Source: Anaerolineae bacterium (GTDB lineage: Bacteria; Chloroflexota; Anaerolineae; 4572-78; J111). Taken from it: a stretch of DNA of 7,743 nucleotides. The stretch is from contig JAGRBY010000346.1 of NCBI GenBank assembly GCA_020433835.1, forward strand, positions 1 through 7,743, given 5' to 3'. Positions 1 to 6,164 of the stretch are shown piece after piece (positions within the stretch are counted from its first letter, which is position 1; each line of letters begins with the position of its first letter). The notes under the pieces are model-generated. The model saw only the letters and a list, made by a program, of their open reading frames with translations. It was not told the DNA's origin and made no database searches. A program made the translations under genes and the position numbers.

Positions 1-995
1 CCTTCGACCTCGGTGTTGATCTCGGCCAGCGTTGCGCCGCCTTTGCCCACCATGCTGAAGTCTTTCAAATCTTGGGCGGTGTAGGTGCCGCCGCTAACCT
101 GGTTGATGATGTACTCGACGGTCGGGGTCATGTTCCAAACCGGGCCGCTGACAACGGACTCAGGGGCCAGTTCGGTTTGATCGCTCATGTTGCCGAAGGC
201 GTAGAGGCCGTTCTCGGCGGCGGCTTCGATAACGCCAAAGCGCTCGGCAAAGAGGACGTCCGCACCGGCATCAACCTGGGCCAGGGCCGCTTCTTTGGCT
301 GCGGCCGGATCGAACCAGCTATTGATGAAGGTGGTTTTGACATCCACGTCGGGGTTCACCGCTACGGCCCCGGCGATGAAGGCATTGACGATGCGGTTGA
401 CTTCCGGTACGGGCAGGCCGCCCACCACGCCGACCACATTGCTTTTGGTCAGACCACCGGCCAGCATGCCGCTCAGGTAAGCCGGTTCGTGAATCCAGTT
501 GTCGAACACCGAGAAGTTGGGTTCAGCCGGGCCGCCGCCGGAGCCAAAGACAAAGGCGATGTCGGGGTAATCGACCGCTACTCGGCGCACGGCTTCTTCA
601 TTGCCAAAGGCATCGCCAAAGATGACAGCGGGCTTGGTTTCCTCGGCCACTTCGCGCAGAATACGCTCCATATCGCCGGAGTAGCCGATGTCATCGGCAA
701 AGGTGTACTCGATCAGGCCATCTTCCTGGGCTGCGCTCAAGGCGGCGTGGATGACGCCGTCCCACGGTTCTTCGATAGCCGTGGCATACGCCCCAAAGAC
801 AACCAGCGGGCCTTCTTCAACCATCGCCTCCGCAGGCTCGGCTTCAACGGTGACAACTTTCTCTACTTCCTTTTCAACCTCAACTGTCACTACCACGGTT
901 TCGACTACGGTCTGGGGTTCCGGCGCAGTGCCACAGGCCGCAATCAGGCTAAGCAGAACAGCTCCCAATAGCAAAATAAATGTTTTTCTCAACAT
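1..995 (-). CDS. BMP-family ABC transporter substrate-binding lipoprotein (C-terminus cut by window edge)
   Basis: This is the extracytoplasmic solute-binding protein of an ABC importer. Known BMP-family members (PnrA, BmpA, Med) mostly bind nucleosides, but the substrate here is inferred. 331 codons are visible with no stop before the window edge. The start is the ATG at 995-993, preceded by GGAG at 1010-1007 (11-nt spacer). Residues 1-20 form a signal peptide (MLRKTFILLLGAVLL...) ending in lipobox IAAC, with Cys21 as the lipid anchor. Residues about 26-55 are a Val/Glu/Thr-rich linker of the kind common in Chloroflexota binding proteins. The BMP fold follows: a first segment with GYSGDMERI, then FGSGG, YLSGMLAGGLTKS, VGVVGGLPVPEVNRIVNAF, AVNPDVDV, QVDAGADVLF, and GLYAFGNMSDQ near the ligand site. 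Family members are about 330-380 residues, so little is missing. It is probably first in an operon whose ATPase and permease genes lie beyond position 1. Confidence 0.92.
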   Translation of the reverse strand, partial: MLRKTFILLLGAVLLSLIAACGTAPEPQTVVETVVVTVEVEKEVEKVVTVEAEPAEAMVEEGPLVVFGAYATAIEEPWDGVIHAALSAAQEDGLIEYTFADDIGYSGDMERILREVAEETKPAVIFGDAFGNEEAVRRVAVDYPDIAFVFGSGGGPAEPNFSVFDNWIHEPAYLSGMLAGGLTKSNVVGVVGGLPVPEVNRIVNAFIAGAVAVNPDVDVKTTFINSWFDPAAAKEAALAQVDAGADVLFAERFGVIEAAAENGLYAFGNMSDQTELAPESVVSGPVWNMTPTVEYIINQVSGGTYTAQDLKDFSMVGKGGATLAEINTEVE

Positions 996-1312
996 TAACT
1001 ACTCTTCTCCTTTTACTTATACACTTTTCAAAATTGGACGTAAAAATACCAAATAAAGCCAACTGGCGGTTGGCATTGTACAGCGATTTGATTTATTGAT
1101 TACAGGTGAAGATGTTCATCGACAGAAAAACAGCGCGAAGATCGCCGCCGGTTTAGCATGGCCGATGGGTGCAGCTAGGCAGAGGGCTTCACTACAGCGT
1201 GAGGAAAATTGATTGCTTGTTTTGATGAAATGTGGATATGGCGAAACCGGTCGCTTATCTCTACTAGCCTGGATTATATCATTTCGACATGAATTGGCAA
1301 ATGATTATTTGC
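996..1312. other. Intergenic region upstream of the BMP lipoprotein gene
   Basis: No gene is seen in these 317 bases. A 17-base inverted repeat, GCCAAC-TGGCG-GTTGGC, lies at 1058-1074 and could be an operator or leader hairpin of the BMP gene. Two weak minus-strand promoter candidates exist. One is TACAAT at 1080-1075, with no good -35 box. The other is TTTACG (1044-1039), 17 nt, TATAAG (1021-1016), but its expected start near 1009 would fall inside the ribosome binding site, so it is less plausible. No convincing terminator follows the deacetylase stop codon at 1313. Confidence 0.4.
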
Positions 1313-2161
1313 TTACAATCCTTCAAAGAGGTCGGTGCCTTGTAGATCGATCTCGGGCCAGGCCAAAACAAAATACTCGCGGCTCATGAACGTTTTAACC
1401 TCATCTTCCGGCAGTTTGCGGAACAGGCTTTCCTCACCAAATTGCGTTTGATGGCAGTTAAGGGCTGCCCACTTGGCTTCGACCGTTTCGCTGACGTCCA
1501 TGATGAAATCGATCTCGTCGTCGGGCCAGCCGAGTTCTGACCGGCCGGTTTCTTTCTCGAAATTATCGAAGTTGCTGGTATCAAGGCCCCGTTCTTTCAT
1601 CTGTTGGCGCATTTGGGCAAAGATCGAGCGCGACAGCACCGCATAAAACAAGCGCGACGGCTGCCAGGCCGGTCCTTGTTCGGGGTATTGCTCGGCATCG
1701 CCGGCGGCATGAAAGGCGGCTATCGTGTGATGATGGATGGCAATGTGGTCGGGGTGACCATAGCCGCCCGTCGGATCGAAGGTGATGACCACTTGGGGTT
1801 GTACGCGCCGGATAAGGCCCACCAGACGGGGGACAACTTCATGCGCGTCGATATTGATGAAAGCCCGTGGGTCTTCGTTTTCGACGGTGCCGGCCATCCC
1901 GGAGTCGCGGTAGTCGAGAAAGGTTAGATCCTCAAAGCCCATGGCTTCACAGGCACAGCGCAGTTCTTCTTCGCGCACTTCCGGCAGTGTTTCCGGCGTG
2001 GCCAGCGCCGGGTCAGCAATCTGGCCGACCTCGCCACGGGTGGCGCAGGCCAGCGCGACGTGAACGCTATTTTGAGCATAGTGGGTTAACATGCCTCCAC
2101 TGCCAAACGATTCATCATCGGGATGGGCAAAACAGGCGAGTAGAGCAGGGTTTTCAATCAT
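1313..2161 (-). CDS. LmbE/PIG-L family zinc-dependent deacetylase (MshB/BshB-like)
   Basis: A 282-residue hydrolase of the LmbE/PIG-L family. Members remove the acetyl group from N-acetylglucosaminyl substrates, for example in mycothiol (MshB), bacillithiol (BshB) or GPI-type pathways, or cleave related amides (Mca). The AHPDDE motif is at residues 12-17. His13 and Asp16 are expected zinc ligands and Asp15 the general base, which are the same numbers as in mycobacterial MshB. GYGHPDH at 133-139 supplies the third ligand, most likely His139. DYRDSGMAGT at 83-92 is also typical of MshB/Mca relatives. An open frame runs upstream to 2317, but that extension has no family similarity, so I start at the ATG at 2161-2159. 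A weak AGGA (2176-2173) lies 11 nt upstream. No thiol-biosynthesis partner is visible, so the substrate is unknown. No signal peptide is seen, so it is cytoplasmic. Confidence 0.93.
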   Translation of the reverse strand: MIENPALLACFAHPDDESFGSGGMLTHYAQNSVHVALACATRGEVGQIADPALATPETLPEVREEELRCACEAMGFEDLTFLDYRDSGMAGTVENEDPRAFINIDAHEVVPRLVGLIRRVQPQVVITFDPTGGYGHPDHIAIHHHTIAAFHAAGDAEQYPEQGPAWQPSRLFYAVLSRSIFAQMRQQMKERGLDTSNFDNFEKETGRSELGWPDDEIDFIMDVSETVEAKWAALNCHQTQFGEESLFRKLPEDEVKTFMSREYFVLAWPEIDLQGTDLFEGL

Positions 2162-2321
2162 AAGTCGAGTTTTCCTATCGTATTTATAGGGCGTAGATAA
2201 GGTTGGTTCTTGTAATTTTATCTCGAACCGTGTTTTTTGCGAAAAGCATTGTCCAAAGTTGCCGAAAAAATCAAAACTGTTTATAGATGATGTTTTTGAA
2301 CGTATAAGGAGTATCACTACC

Positions 2322-2439
2322 TTTGCACTTTAAAGGATTACAACAAGAAACCAGGGTTTTGATGTCTCATTGCTAACCTTTTAGGGCAAAAGATGTTGCT
2401 TTTTAACGCTAAAAACCCTGGTTTCTAAAAAAGTGCAAA
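2322..2439. repeat. Nested long inverted repeat (possible MITE-like or REP-like element)
   Basis: The inner arms AGAAACCAGGGTTTT (2346-2360) and AAAACCCTGGTTTCT (2412-2426) are a perfect 15-bp inverted repeat around a 51-base centre. A second pair, TTTGCACTTT (2322-2331) and AAAGTGCAAA (2430-2439), lies outside it at nearly symmetric distances (14 and 3 bases). The match becomes imperfect beyond (CACTAC near 2315-2320, GTAG near 2443-2446). There is no open frame or transposase inside. Nested, terminally matched arms suggest a small non-autonomous element or a structured transcript. Which of these applies is inference. Confidence 0.75.
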
Positions 2440-2556
2440 CATAGTAGGAGTATGAACGTAGAGTAAGCGTAGGGTTGGCGGTGGGTATGGCGTAGTTAAA
2501 CGTCAAGTACTATCACGCGATAGGGCATATACTGGGGGTGTAAGAAATTTATTTAT

Positions 2557-2623
2557 AACCTCTTCTCCTCCTTTGTAGAAAGCCGGGATTGGTCACCCCG
2601 GCTTTCTAGATTTTAAAGAGGTT
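2557..2623. repeat. Strong two-part stem-loop, possible terminator of the lipoprotein gene
   Basis: A perfect 12-bp stem, TAGAAAGCCGGG (2576-2587) with CCCGGCTTTCTA (2597-2608), closes a 9-base loop. A second perfect 8-bp pair, AACCTCTT (2557-2564) and AAGAGGTT (2616-2623), flanks it. It lies about 200 bp past the stop of the minus-strand lipoprotein gene. On the minus strand the hairpin is followed by CAAAGGAGG, not by a T-tract, and on the plus strand only by GATTTTAAA. It is therefore not a classic rho-independent terminator. It could still act as a terminator, a 3'-end stabiliser or a structured RNA. Confidence 0.7.
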
Positions 2624-2698
2624 GGCAAAATGTGTATTTGCCGCCGATACTCCTCACCATTTTTCACTTATTCCAAAATTATATGGCTTACGCAGTTC

Positions 2699-2796
2699 AT
2701 GTCATTTCGATGCCGAAGGCGAGAAATCCCTACAGTGTTCGGTTGCTCACAACATTCTGGGAGATTTCTCACTCCTATCGTCGTTCGAAATGACAT
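2699..2796. repeat. 98-bp palindromic intergenic repeat, GTCATTTCGA type
   Basis: The ends are a perfect 12-bp inverted repeat, ATGTCATTTCGA (2699-2710) and TCGAAATGACAT (2785-2796). Inner arms GAGAAATCCC (2721-2730) and GGGAGATTTCTC (2759-2770) also pair, with a 2-base difference, leaving a loop of about 28 bases. From memory, elements of the form GTCATTTCGA/GAGAAATC with a reversed copy are dispersed in several environmental bacterial phyla, so this is probably a multicopy repeat. No copy-number check was possible. It starts 29 bases past the stop codon of the minus-strand lipoprotein gene, so it would be in its 3' untranslated region. Confidence 0.8.
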
Positions 2797-2825
2797 TCAT
2801 ACTTCTCAGTTACGTAACTTCTAAA

Positions 2826-5105
2826 TTAATCAATCAGATCAAAAATATTGCTCAGTGCAGTCGGCTGGTCGGCTTGGAACTTTATCTCTCCATCTTTGTC
2901 GATGAAGATGATCGTAAACTGCTTCTGTCCAATGTTGAACTTTTCCAACGCAGCTTGACCGGCTTCGGTGGGAATGAGCTTCTCCCCGATGTAGCCCGGA
3001 TCGTTTTCAAAGAAATAGTAAACTAACAGATCGCGGTCATCAACACCATCTTGCTCATTATCAAGCCAGGTGCGCTGCTGCCGGTAATCGGCGTCGGTGG
3101 TATCGGGGGCAAAGATGAGCAGCAGCCGATTTTTGCCACGGAAGTTGGCTAACTCCAGGGCATCCGGCTCAACTTCTATATCTTCAAGGTCCATGGGGTT
3201 GACCTTACGATCAATTGTCCCGCCCACAATGGAAGGCGTGCCGCCGGTTTTCGGCAGTACATCGACCAGATAAGCTGTATCGCTTTCCAGCAAAATTTCC
3301 GGAAGGGTATCCGCTTCGGGCTGCATTGTAAAAATAGCACCCCCGGAAGGGAATTTGGGATTGTTGGCCCCGATGACCAATAATTGATCATCGTCCGTCC
3401 AGCGCAGTTCCGTGACCAGGTAACCGTTAATCGGGCCGATGAGGGTGTCGGTTTGGGTCTCTACATTATATATAGAGATGTCTTGCTGTAGAGGGCTGCC
3501 GAACTGATGGGCATAAGCAATCTTTTGCCCATCGTGGGCTAATGCCCAGGCGGTTGTCTCAGCCAGCCGTTGTTGCATTTCGGCATCAATAGGTGGGAGC
3601 ACAACTTCTGATACTTCGCGTTCGATAGTTTGTTCGCCGGTTTGCTCTTTGACCTCGCCCGATTCTAAATCGAGTTGCCAGCCGGTGTCCTCAGGCGACG
3701 GCACGATGAGCGTTTGACCGTCGGCCAGGAGGATCGGTCGATGCTCGGCCAGATACGCTTTCAGGCCGTCGAATGTTTCCGGCAGCGAGTCGTACAGCGC
3801 CCGCATAGCCGGGTGGTTGAAAGCCGGACTGGTCGGCGACGATTTTAGCGCCCGATCTTCAACGTAGAGGATTAGGTTATCGTCGATGTCGCTCATCGGC
3901 TTGCGGAAGGGCTTGGCATAGACACCATCGCTGCAATGTTCGAGACAAGTCCAATTCGCCTCGATGACATTATCATCGGGGTGAACAACTTTGATGACTT
4001 TGGTTTCAGACAGCGGGGTAAACTGTTTGCATTGGGCGTTGAAGCCTTGCTCGAAATCGGGGCACTCGTAGCGCACGACCGTCATGGTCCACCAGCCGGC
4101 GGCGTCGGTTTCGTTGTCGATGATGACGTCCCAGGTGCCGTCGAAGACATCGGGGTAGTGGCGACTGGCTCCGGTGGGATGAGACAGCACGCTCCAGGTG
4201 CCGTTATCGAGCAGGATGCTGTAGCCGTTGACCGGGTGGTTTTCCGCATCTCTGATCTCGCCTTTGAACAGAACGTGGCCTGCATTGGCCTCCGATTGCC
4301 AGATGGCCGGTACAAACTGCTCCACCTCAAGTTGGGGCAACGATTCGTCGCCCTCTATGGGCAACTGATTGGGATCGCCAAAGACTTGGGTGAGCGGAGC
4401 GTGCAGCCAGCCGGTTTGTTGAAAATCGGGATGCGTAACTTGCAGCCACTGTCCATCAGCACTGCGGGCGATGGCTTGCACCACCAGCCCGGCCTCAAGC
4501 AGCCCCAGTTCGGGGTAGCTCAACTGGGGGCCGGTTCGGGCATACATATTTTGCAGGAGTTTGATATGAACGATCTCCTGTGCTTGCCCTGTAGCGGCGG
4601 GTTGAACACCGGGCGGGCTGTACCAGTTGCAGAAATCCACGGTTACGGTCTGGCCTGGGGCGACGGTAAAGGAGCAATCGCTGCTCTCGTCACATAACGG
4701 CGTTCCTTGGAGGCCGGTGCCGATGGTATTCGCATAGGCACTATATTTACCCGCCGGCAGTTCGGTCGAATAATTGCGCTGGCCCAGTTCGACATTAAGC
4801 GTTGTGATGTCGCCGCTGTCGATATTTTCAAGGGAGATGGTTATCGGCGGCGTTTCCGTACTGGGATAGCAGACATCGCCGCTCACTGTGCCGGGGCCGG
4901 ATGGGGGAGTAGGGGGTGTTGATGTTGGCATGGCTGTAGGTGTATCGGTTAGTTGGGTGGCTGGTGTTTCGGTTGGATGTGATGTTGCCGTTGATGATGC
5001 CGAGGTCTCAATCGGAGCCGATGGCTGGCCGGTACAGGCGATTAGACCAAACAGTATTGTTGTCGATAAAAGGGCAATGGTTTTGATTTGATGGGGGATA
5101 AACAT
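2826..5105 (-). CDS. Large multidomain lipoprotein: Reg-like, SH3b, propeller-like and C-terminal DUF4174 domains
   Basis: A 759-residue surface-exposed lipoprotein of unknown function. The signal peptide spans 1-23 with lipobox LIAC and Cys24 as anchor. Residues 25-72 are a Thr/Pro/Ser-rich linker. Residues about 72-160 look like a carboxypeptidase-regulatory/prealbumin-like beta domain (LPAGKYSAYA). Residues about 178-242 match bacterial SH3 (MYARTGPQ, GLVVQAIARSADGQWLQV, GWLHAPL). Residues about 278-387 are a second beta domain (GEIRDAENHPVNGYSILLDN). Residues about 515-620 resemble TolB/WD-type propeller blades (ALAHDGQKIAYAH, LRWTDDDQLLVIGA). Residues about 649-759 match DUF4174, a thioredoxin-like domain (FRGKNRLLLIFAPDTTDADY, QKQFTIIFIDKDGEIKF, IFDLID), without a CxxC site. 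The frame is open to 5354, but that part overlaps the HNH gene and precedes the signal peptide, so I start at 5105. No Shine-Dalgarno is visible; a hairpin lies just upstream. Confidence 0.9.
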   Translation of the reverse strand: MFIPHQIKTIALLSTTILFGLIACTGQPSAPIETSASSTATSHPTETPATQLTDTPTAMPTSTPPTPPSGPGTVSGDVCYPSTETPPITISLENIDSGDITTLNVELGQRNYSTELPAGKYSAYANTIGTGLQGTPLCDESSDCSFTVAPGQTVTVDFCNWYSPPGVQPAATGQAQEIVHIKLLQNMYARTGPQLSYPELGLLEAGLVVQAIARSADGQWLQVTHPDFQQTGWLHAPLTQVFGDPNQLPIEGDESLPQLEVEQFVPAIWQSEANAGHVLFKGEIRDAENHPVNGYSILLDNGTWSVLSHPTGASRHYPDVFDGTWDVIIDNETDAAGWWTMTVVRYECPDFEQGFNAQCKQFTPLSETKVIKVVHPDDNVIEANWTCLEHCSDGVYAKPFRKPMSDIDDNLILYVEDRALKSSPTSPAFNHPAMRALYDSLPETFDGLKAYLAEHRPILLADGQTLIVPSPEDTGWQLDLESGEVKEQTGEQTIEREVSEVVLPPIDAEMQQRLAETTAWALAHDGQKIAYAHQFGSPLQQDISIYNVETQTDTLIGPINGYLVTELRWTDDDQLLVIGANNPKFPSGGAIFTMQPEADTLPEILLESDTAYLVDVLPKTGGTPSIVGGTIDRKVNPMDLEDIEVEPDALELANFRGKNRLLLIFAPDTTDADYRQQRTWLDNEQDGVDDRDLLVYYFFENDPGYIGEKLIPTEAGQAALEKFNIGQKQFTIIFIDKDGEIKFQADQPTALSNIFDLID

Positions 5106-5120
5106 GCGTAAATGAGATTT

Positions 5121-5179
5121 GGAGATAAAGAGATAAGGAGATTGACGAAAAATCTCCCAATCTCTTATCGCCAATCTCC
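5121..5179. repeat. Three-tier hairpin built from AATCTCC-like heptads
   Basis: Three nested perfect stems pair across a 7-base loop: GGAGATT (5137-5143) with AATCTCC (5151-5157), AAGAGAT (5128-5134) with ATCTCTT (5160-5166), and GGAGAT (5121-5126) with ATCTCC (5174-5179). The right half reads as successive heptads AATCTCC, AATCTCT, TATCGCC, AATCTCC. It fills the 77-nt gap between the HNH stop and the lipoprotein start and ends 15 nt before that start codon. It may therefore influence translation or transcript processing of the lipoprotein. The element at 7489-7543 has the same design. Confidence 0.8.
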
Positions 5180-5182
5180 ATT

Positions 5183-5707
5183 TTATTTCATTTCTAAATA
5201 AATTTTCCAGGAGGCCGGAATATCGCCGGAGGCCACCAGATAATCGACCCTCGGCGTTTTTGGCTCCCACAGCAGAGTCATCCCGGCTTCGTGAGGCGTG
5301 CGCCCTCCCTTGCGATTGTTGCACATTGGGCAGGCGCAAGCGGTGTTGCCCCACGTATTTTTACCACCCTTGCTGCGTGGAATAAGATGGTCAACCGTAA
5401 AATCGCGCCGGCCTAAAATTTGGCCGCGCTGTTTGCCTCCGGCCTCAATACCACAGTAGATGCAGCGAAAATCATCGCGCTGCAAAACGGCTAGACGGCT
5501 CCAGCGGGCACCACGGCGCGGCACGTTAATATAACGTCGTAACCGCACGACACGCGGAATATGCAGGGCCGTCGAAGACCCGTGAATGGTCACCACATCA
5601 TCAGTTGCTGCATCGACGCGCCCTCGCATAATAAGGGACATTGCCCGTCGCTGCGGAATGATAGATAGTGGCTCATAGCTGGCATTGAGTAAGAGTACGG
5701 CTCCCAT
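5183..5707 (-). CDS. HNH endonuclease family protein (solitary type)
   Basis: A 174-residue protein with an HNH nuclease fold (HNH_5-like). Residues 2-66 carry the N-terminal block of a widespread stand-alone HNH family (VLLLNASYEPLSI, RAMSLIMRGRVDA, PRVVRLRRYINVPRR). The nuclease module follows: zinc-binding pairs Cys82/Cys85 and Cys126/Cys129, the TVDHLIPRSKGG motif with Asp106-His107, Asn121, and CNNRKGGRTPHEAGM at 129-143. All core residues are present, so it is probably an active DNA-nicking or cleaving enzyme, but the cellular role of this family is unknown to me. There is no intron, intein, phage or restriction partner beside it. The start at 5707 is supported by AGGAGG at 5720-5715 with a 7-nt spacer. 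The lipoprotein gene follows 77 nt downstream and may share its transcript. Confidence 0.93.
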   Translation of the reverse strand: MGAVLLLNASYEPLSIIPQRRAMSLIMRGRVDAATDDVVTIHGSSTALHIPRVVRLRRYINVPRRGARWSRLAVLQRDDFRCIYCGIEAGGKQRGQILGRRDFTVDHLIPRSKGGKNTWGNTACACPMCNNRKGGRTPHEAGMTLLWEPKTPRVDYLVASGDIPASWKIYLEMK

Positions 5708-5756
5708 GCTTGCTCCTCCTGGCTATGGTGTCTTCTATTTATTAAATGTTCAGCGT

Positions 5757-5787
5757 ATCATCTCGAAAAATGCTTCCTTGAGATGAT
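5757..5787. repeat. Inverted repeat in the HNH gene leader
   Basis: ATCATCTC (5757-5764) and GAGATGAT (5780-5787) are a perfect 8-bp inverted repeat with a 15-base spacer. It lies between the proposed HNH promoter (5846-5818) and the HNH start codon. It could be an operator or a leader hairpin. Function is inferred only from position. Confidence 0.45.
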
Positions 5788-5817
5788 GTTTTCGTACATA
5801 CTGGTCCAATGCGAGAG

Positions 5818-5846
5818 ATTATAAGGAAAAATTCGTGAAACGTAAA
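5818..5846 (-). promoter_or_regulatory. Candidate sigma70-like promoter for the HNH gene
   Basis: On the minus strand TTTACG (5846-5841) is followed after 17 nt by a perfect TATAAT (5823-5818). Transcription would start near 5811, giving a leader of about 104 nt before the HNH start at 5707. This is the best -10 box on this strand upstream of the gene. Confidence 0.5.
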
Positions 5847-5901
5847 AAATTAAGAACCATTTTTCACAAACACTTTGTTTTTCTTCCCTTACTCTATCCG
5901 T

Positions 5902-5938
5902 AAAAACAAAAAGCGCAAACCTTAAGAGGGCCGCGCTT
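5902..5938 (-). terminator. Rho-independent terminator (minus strand)
   Basis: On the minus strand AAGCGC (5938-5933) pairs with GCGCTT (5916-5911), with extra GCC/GGT pairing inside, and the hairpin is followed by TTTTTGTTTTT down to about 5902. It lies just after the hairpin terminator at 5972-6003, so it may be a backup terminator for the same transcripts. Confidence 0.65.
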
Positions 5939-5971
5939 ATGATAATGCCATACAATAATCTGTCTTTAAAC

Positions 5972-6003
5972 CAAAAACGCGGACCGATCAGCCCGCGTTT
6001 TTG
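5972..6003. terminator. Bidirectional rho-independent terminator
   Basis: CAAAAACGCGG (5972-5982) pairs perfectly with CCGCGTTTTTG (5993-6003) around a 10-base loop. Because of the A-run on one side and the T-run on the other, the structure is a terminator on either strand. On the minus strand it would end transcripts from the peptidase gene (stop at 6246) or from a small RNA starting near 6191. Confidence 0.8.
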
Positions 6004-6087
6004 TAAGGATAAAAAACTTAAGGCGTTAAGCCAACTCTCCTATGTTGCTGAAGGATAAGAGCAGTGCAGAACGGGCGTAAACACTGT

Positions 6088-6138
6088 TTCGCCAGCCAAT
6101 CTATGAAATGAAAACTTATTTTGTTGGAATTTGGCGAA
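6088..6138. repeat. Interrupted hairpin, TTCGCCA/TGGCGAA
   Basis: TTCGCCA (6088-6094) pairs with TGGCGAA (6132-6138), and CCAA (6096-6099) with TTGG (6124-6127), giving 11 bp with a small asymmetric internal loop and a 24-base apical loop. It lies in the gene-free stretch and would be the main structural element of the proposed small RNA. Confidence 0.55.
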
Positions 6139-6164
6139 TGAATAAATAAACATTGTTTTGCTGC

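Larger units (their letters stand above)
2162..2825. other. 664-bp gene-free region rich in inverted repeats
   Basis: No credible gene occurs between the lipoprotein stop codon and the deacetylase start. Short open frames here cross the palindromic repeats and show no family signature. The region holds three separate inverted-repeat elements, listed individually at 2322-2439, 2557-2623 and 2699-2796, plus a small perfect hairpin CTATC-ACGC-GATAG at 2510-2523. Between 2446 and 2500 the plus strand is G-rich (GTAGGGTTGGCGGTGGGTAT-like). The stretch 2162-2315 is AT-rich and should contain the deacetylase promoter. A possible minus-strand -10, TAAAAT, is present near 2213, but its -35 is poor. 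Confidence 0.6.

Noticed and set aside
72..971. A 299-residue plus-strand open frame
   Set aside because: It is the antisense shadow of the BMP-family gene, whose minus-strand translation has a signal peptide, lipobox and family motifs throughout. The plus-strand translation has none.
1016..1044. TTTACG-17-TATAAG as the BMP gene promoter
   Set aside because: The expected start point (about 1009) falls within the ribosome binding site at 1010-1007, so the transcript would lack it.
2162..2317. Upstream extension of the deacetylase to an ATG at 2317
   Set aside because: The extra 52 residues are AT-rich coding with no family similarity, and the AHPDDE motif sits at the usual distance (residue 12) from the ATG at 2161.
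2622..3026. A 134-residue plus-strand open frame
   Set aside because: It runs through the palindromic repeat and then antisense to the DUF4174 coding region, with no ribosome binding site or family signature.
2826..3160. Redox-active thioredoxin at the lipoprotein C-terminus
   Set aside because: The thioredoxin-like segment contains no cysteine at all after residue 391, so a disulfide reductase role is excluded.
3936..4697. A 253-residue plus-strand open frame inside the lipoprotein gene
   Set aside because: It is an antisense shadow; the minus-strand frame has continuous domain matches across the same bases.
5106..5354. Upstream extension of the lipoprotein to an ATG at 5354
   Set aside because: It overlaps the well-supported HNH gene in another frame and would put 83 residues before a clear signal peptide and lipobox.
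5758..5955. A 65-residue minus-strand open frame
   Set aside because: It covers the HNH promoter and a terminator hairpin, has no ribosome binding site, and its residue composition simply reflects AT-rich non-coding DNA.
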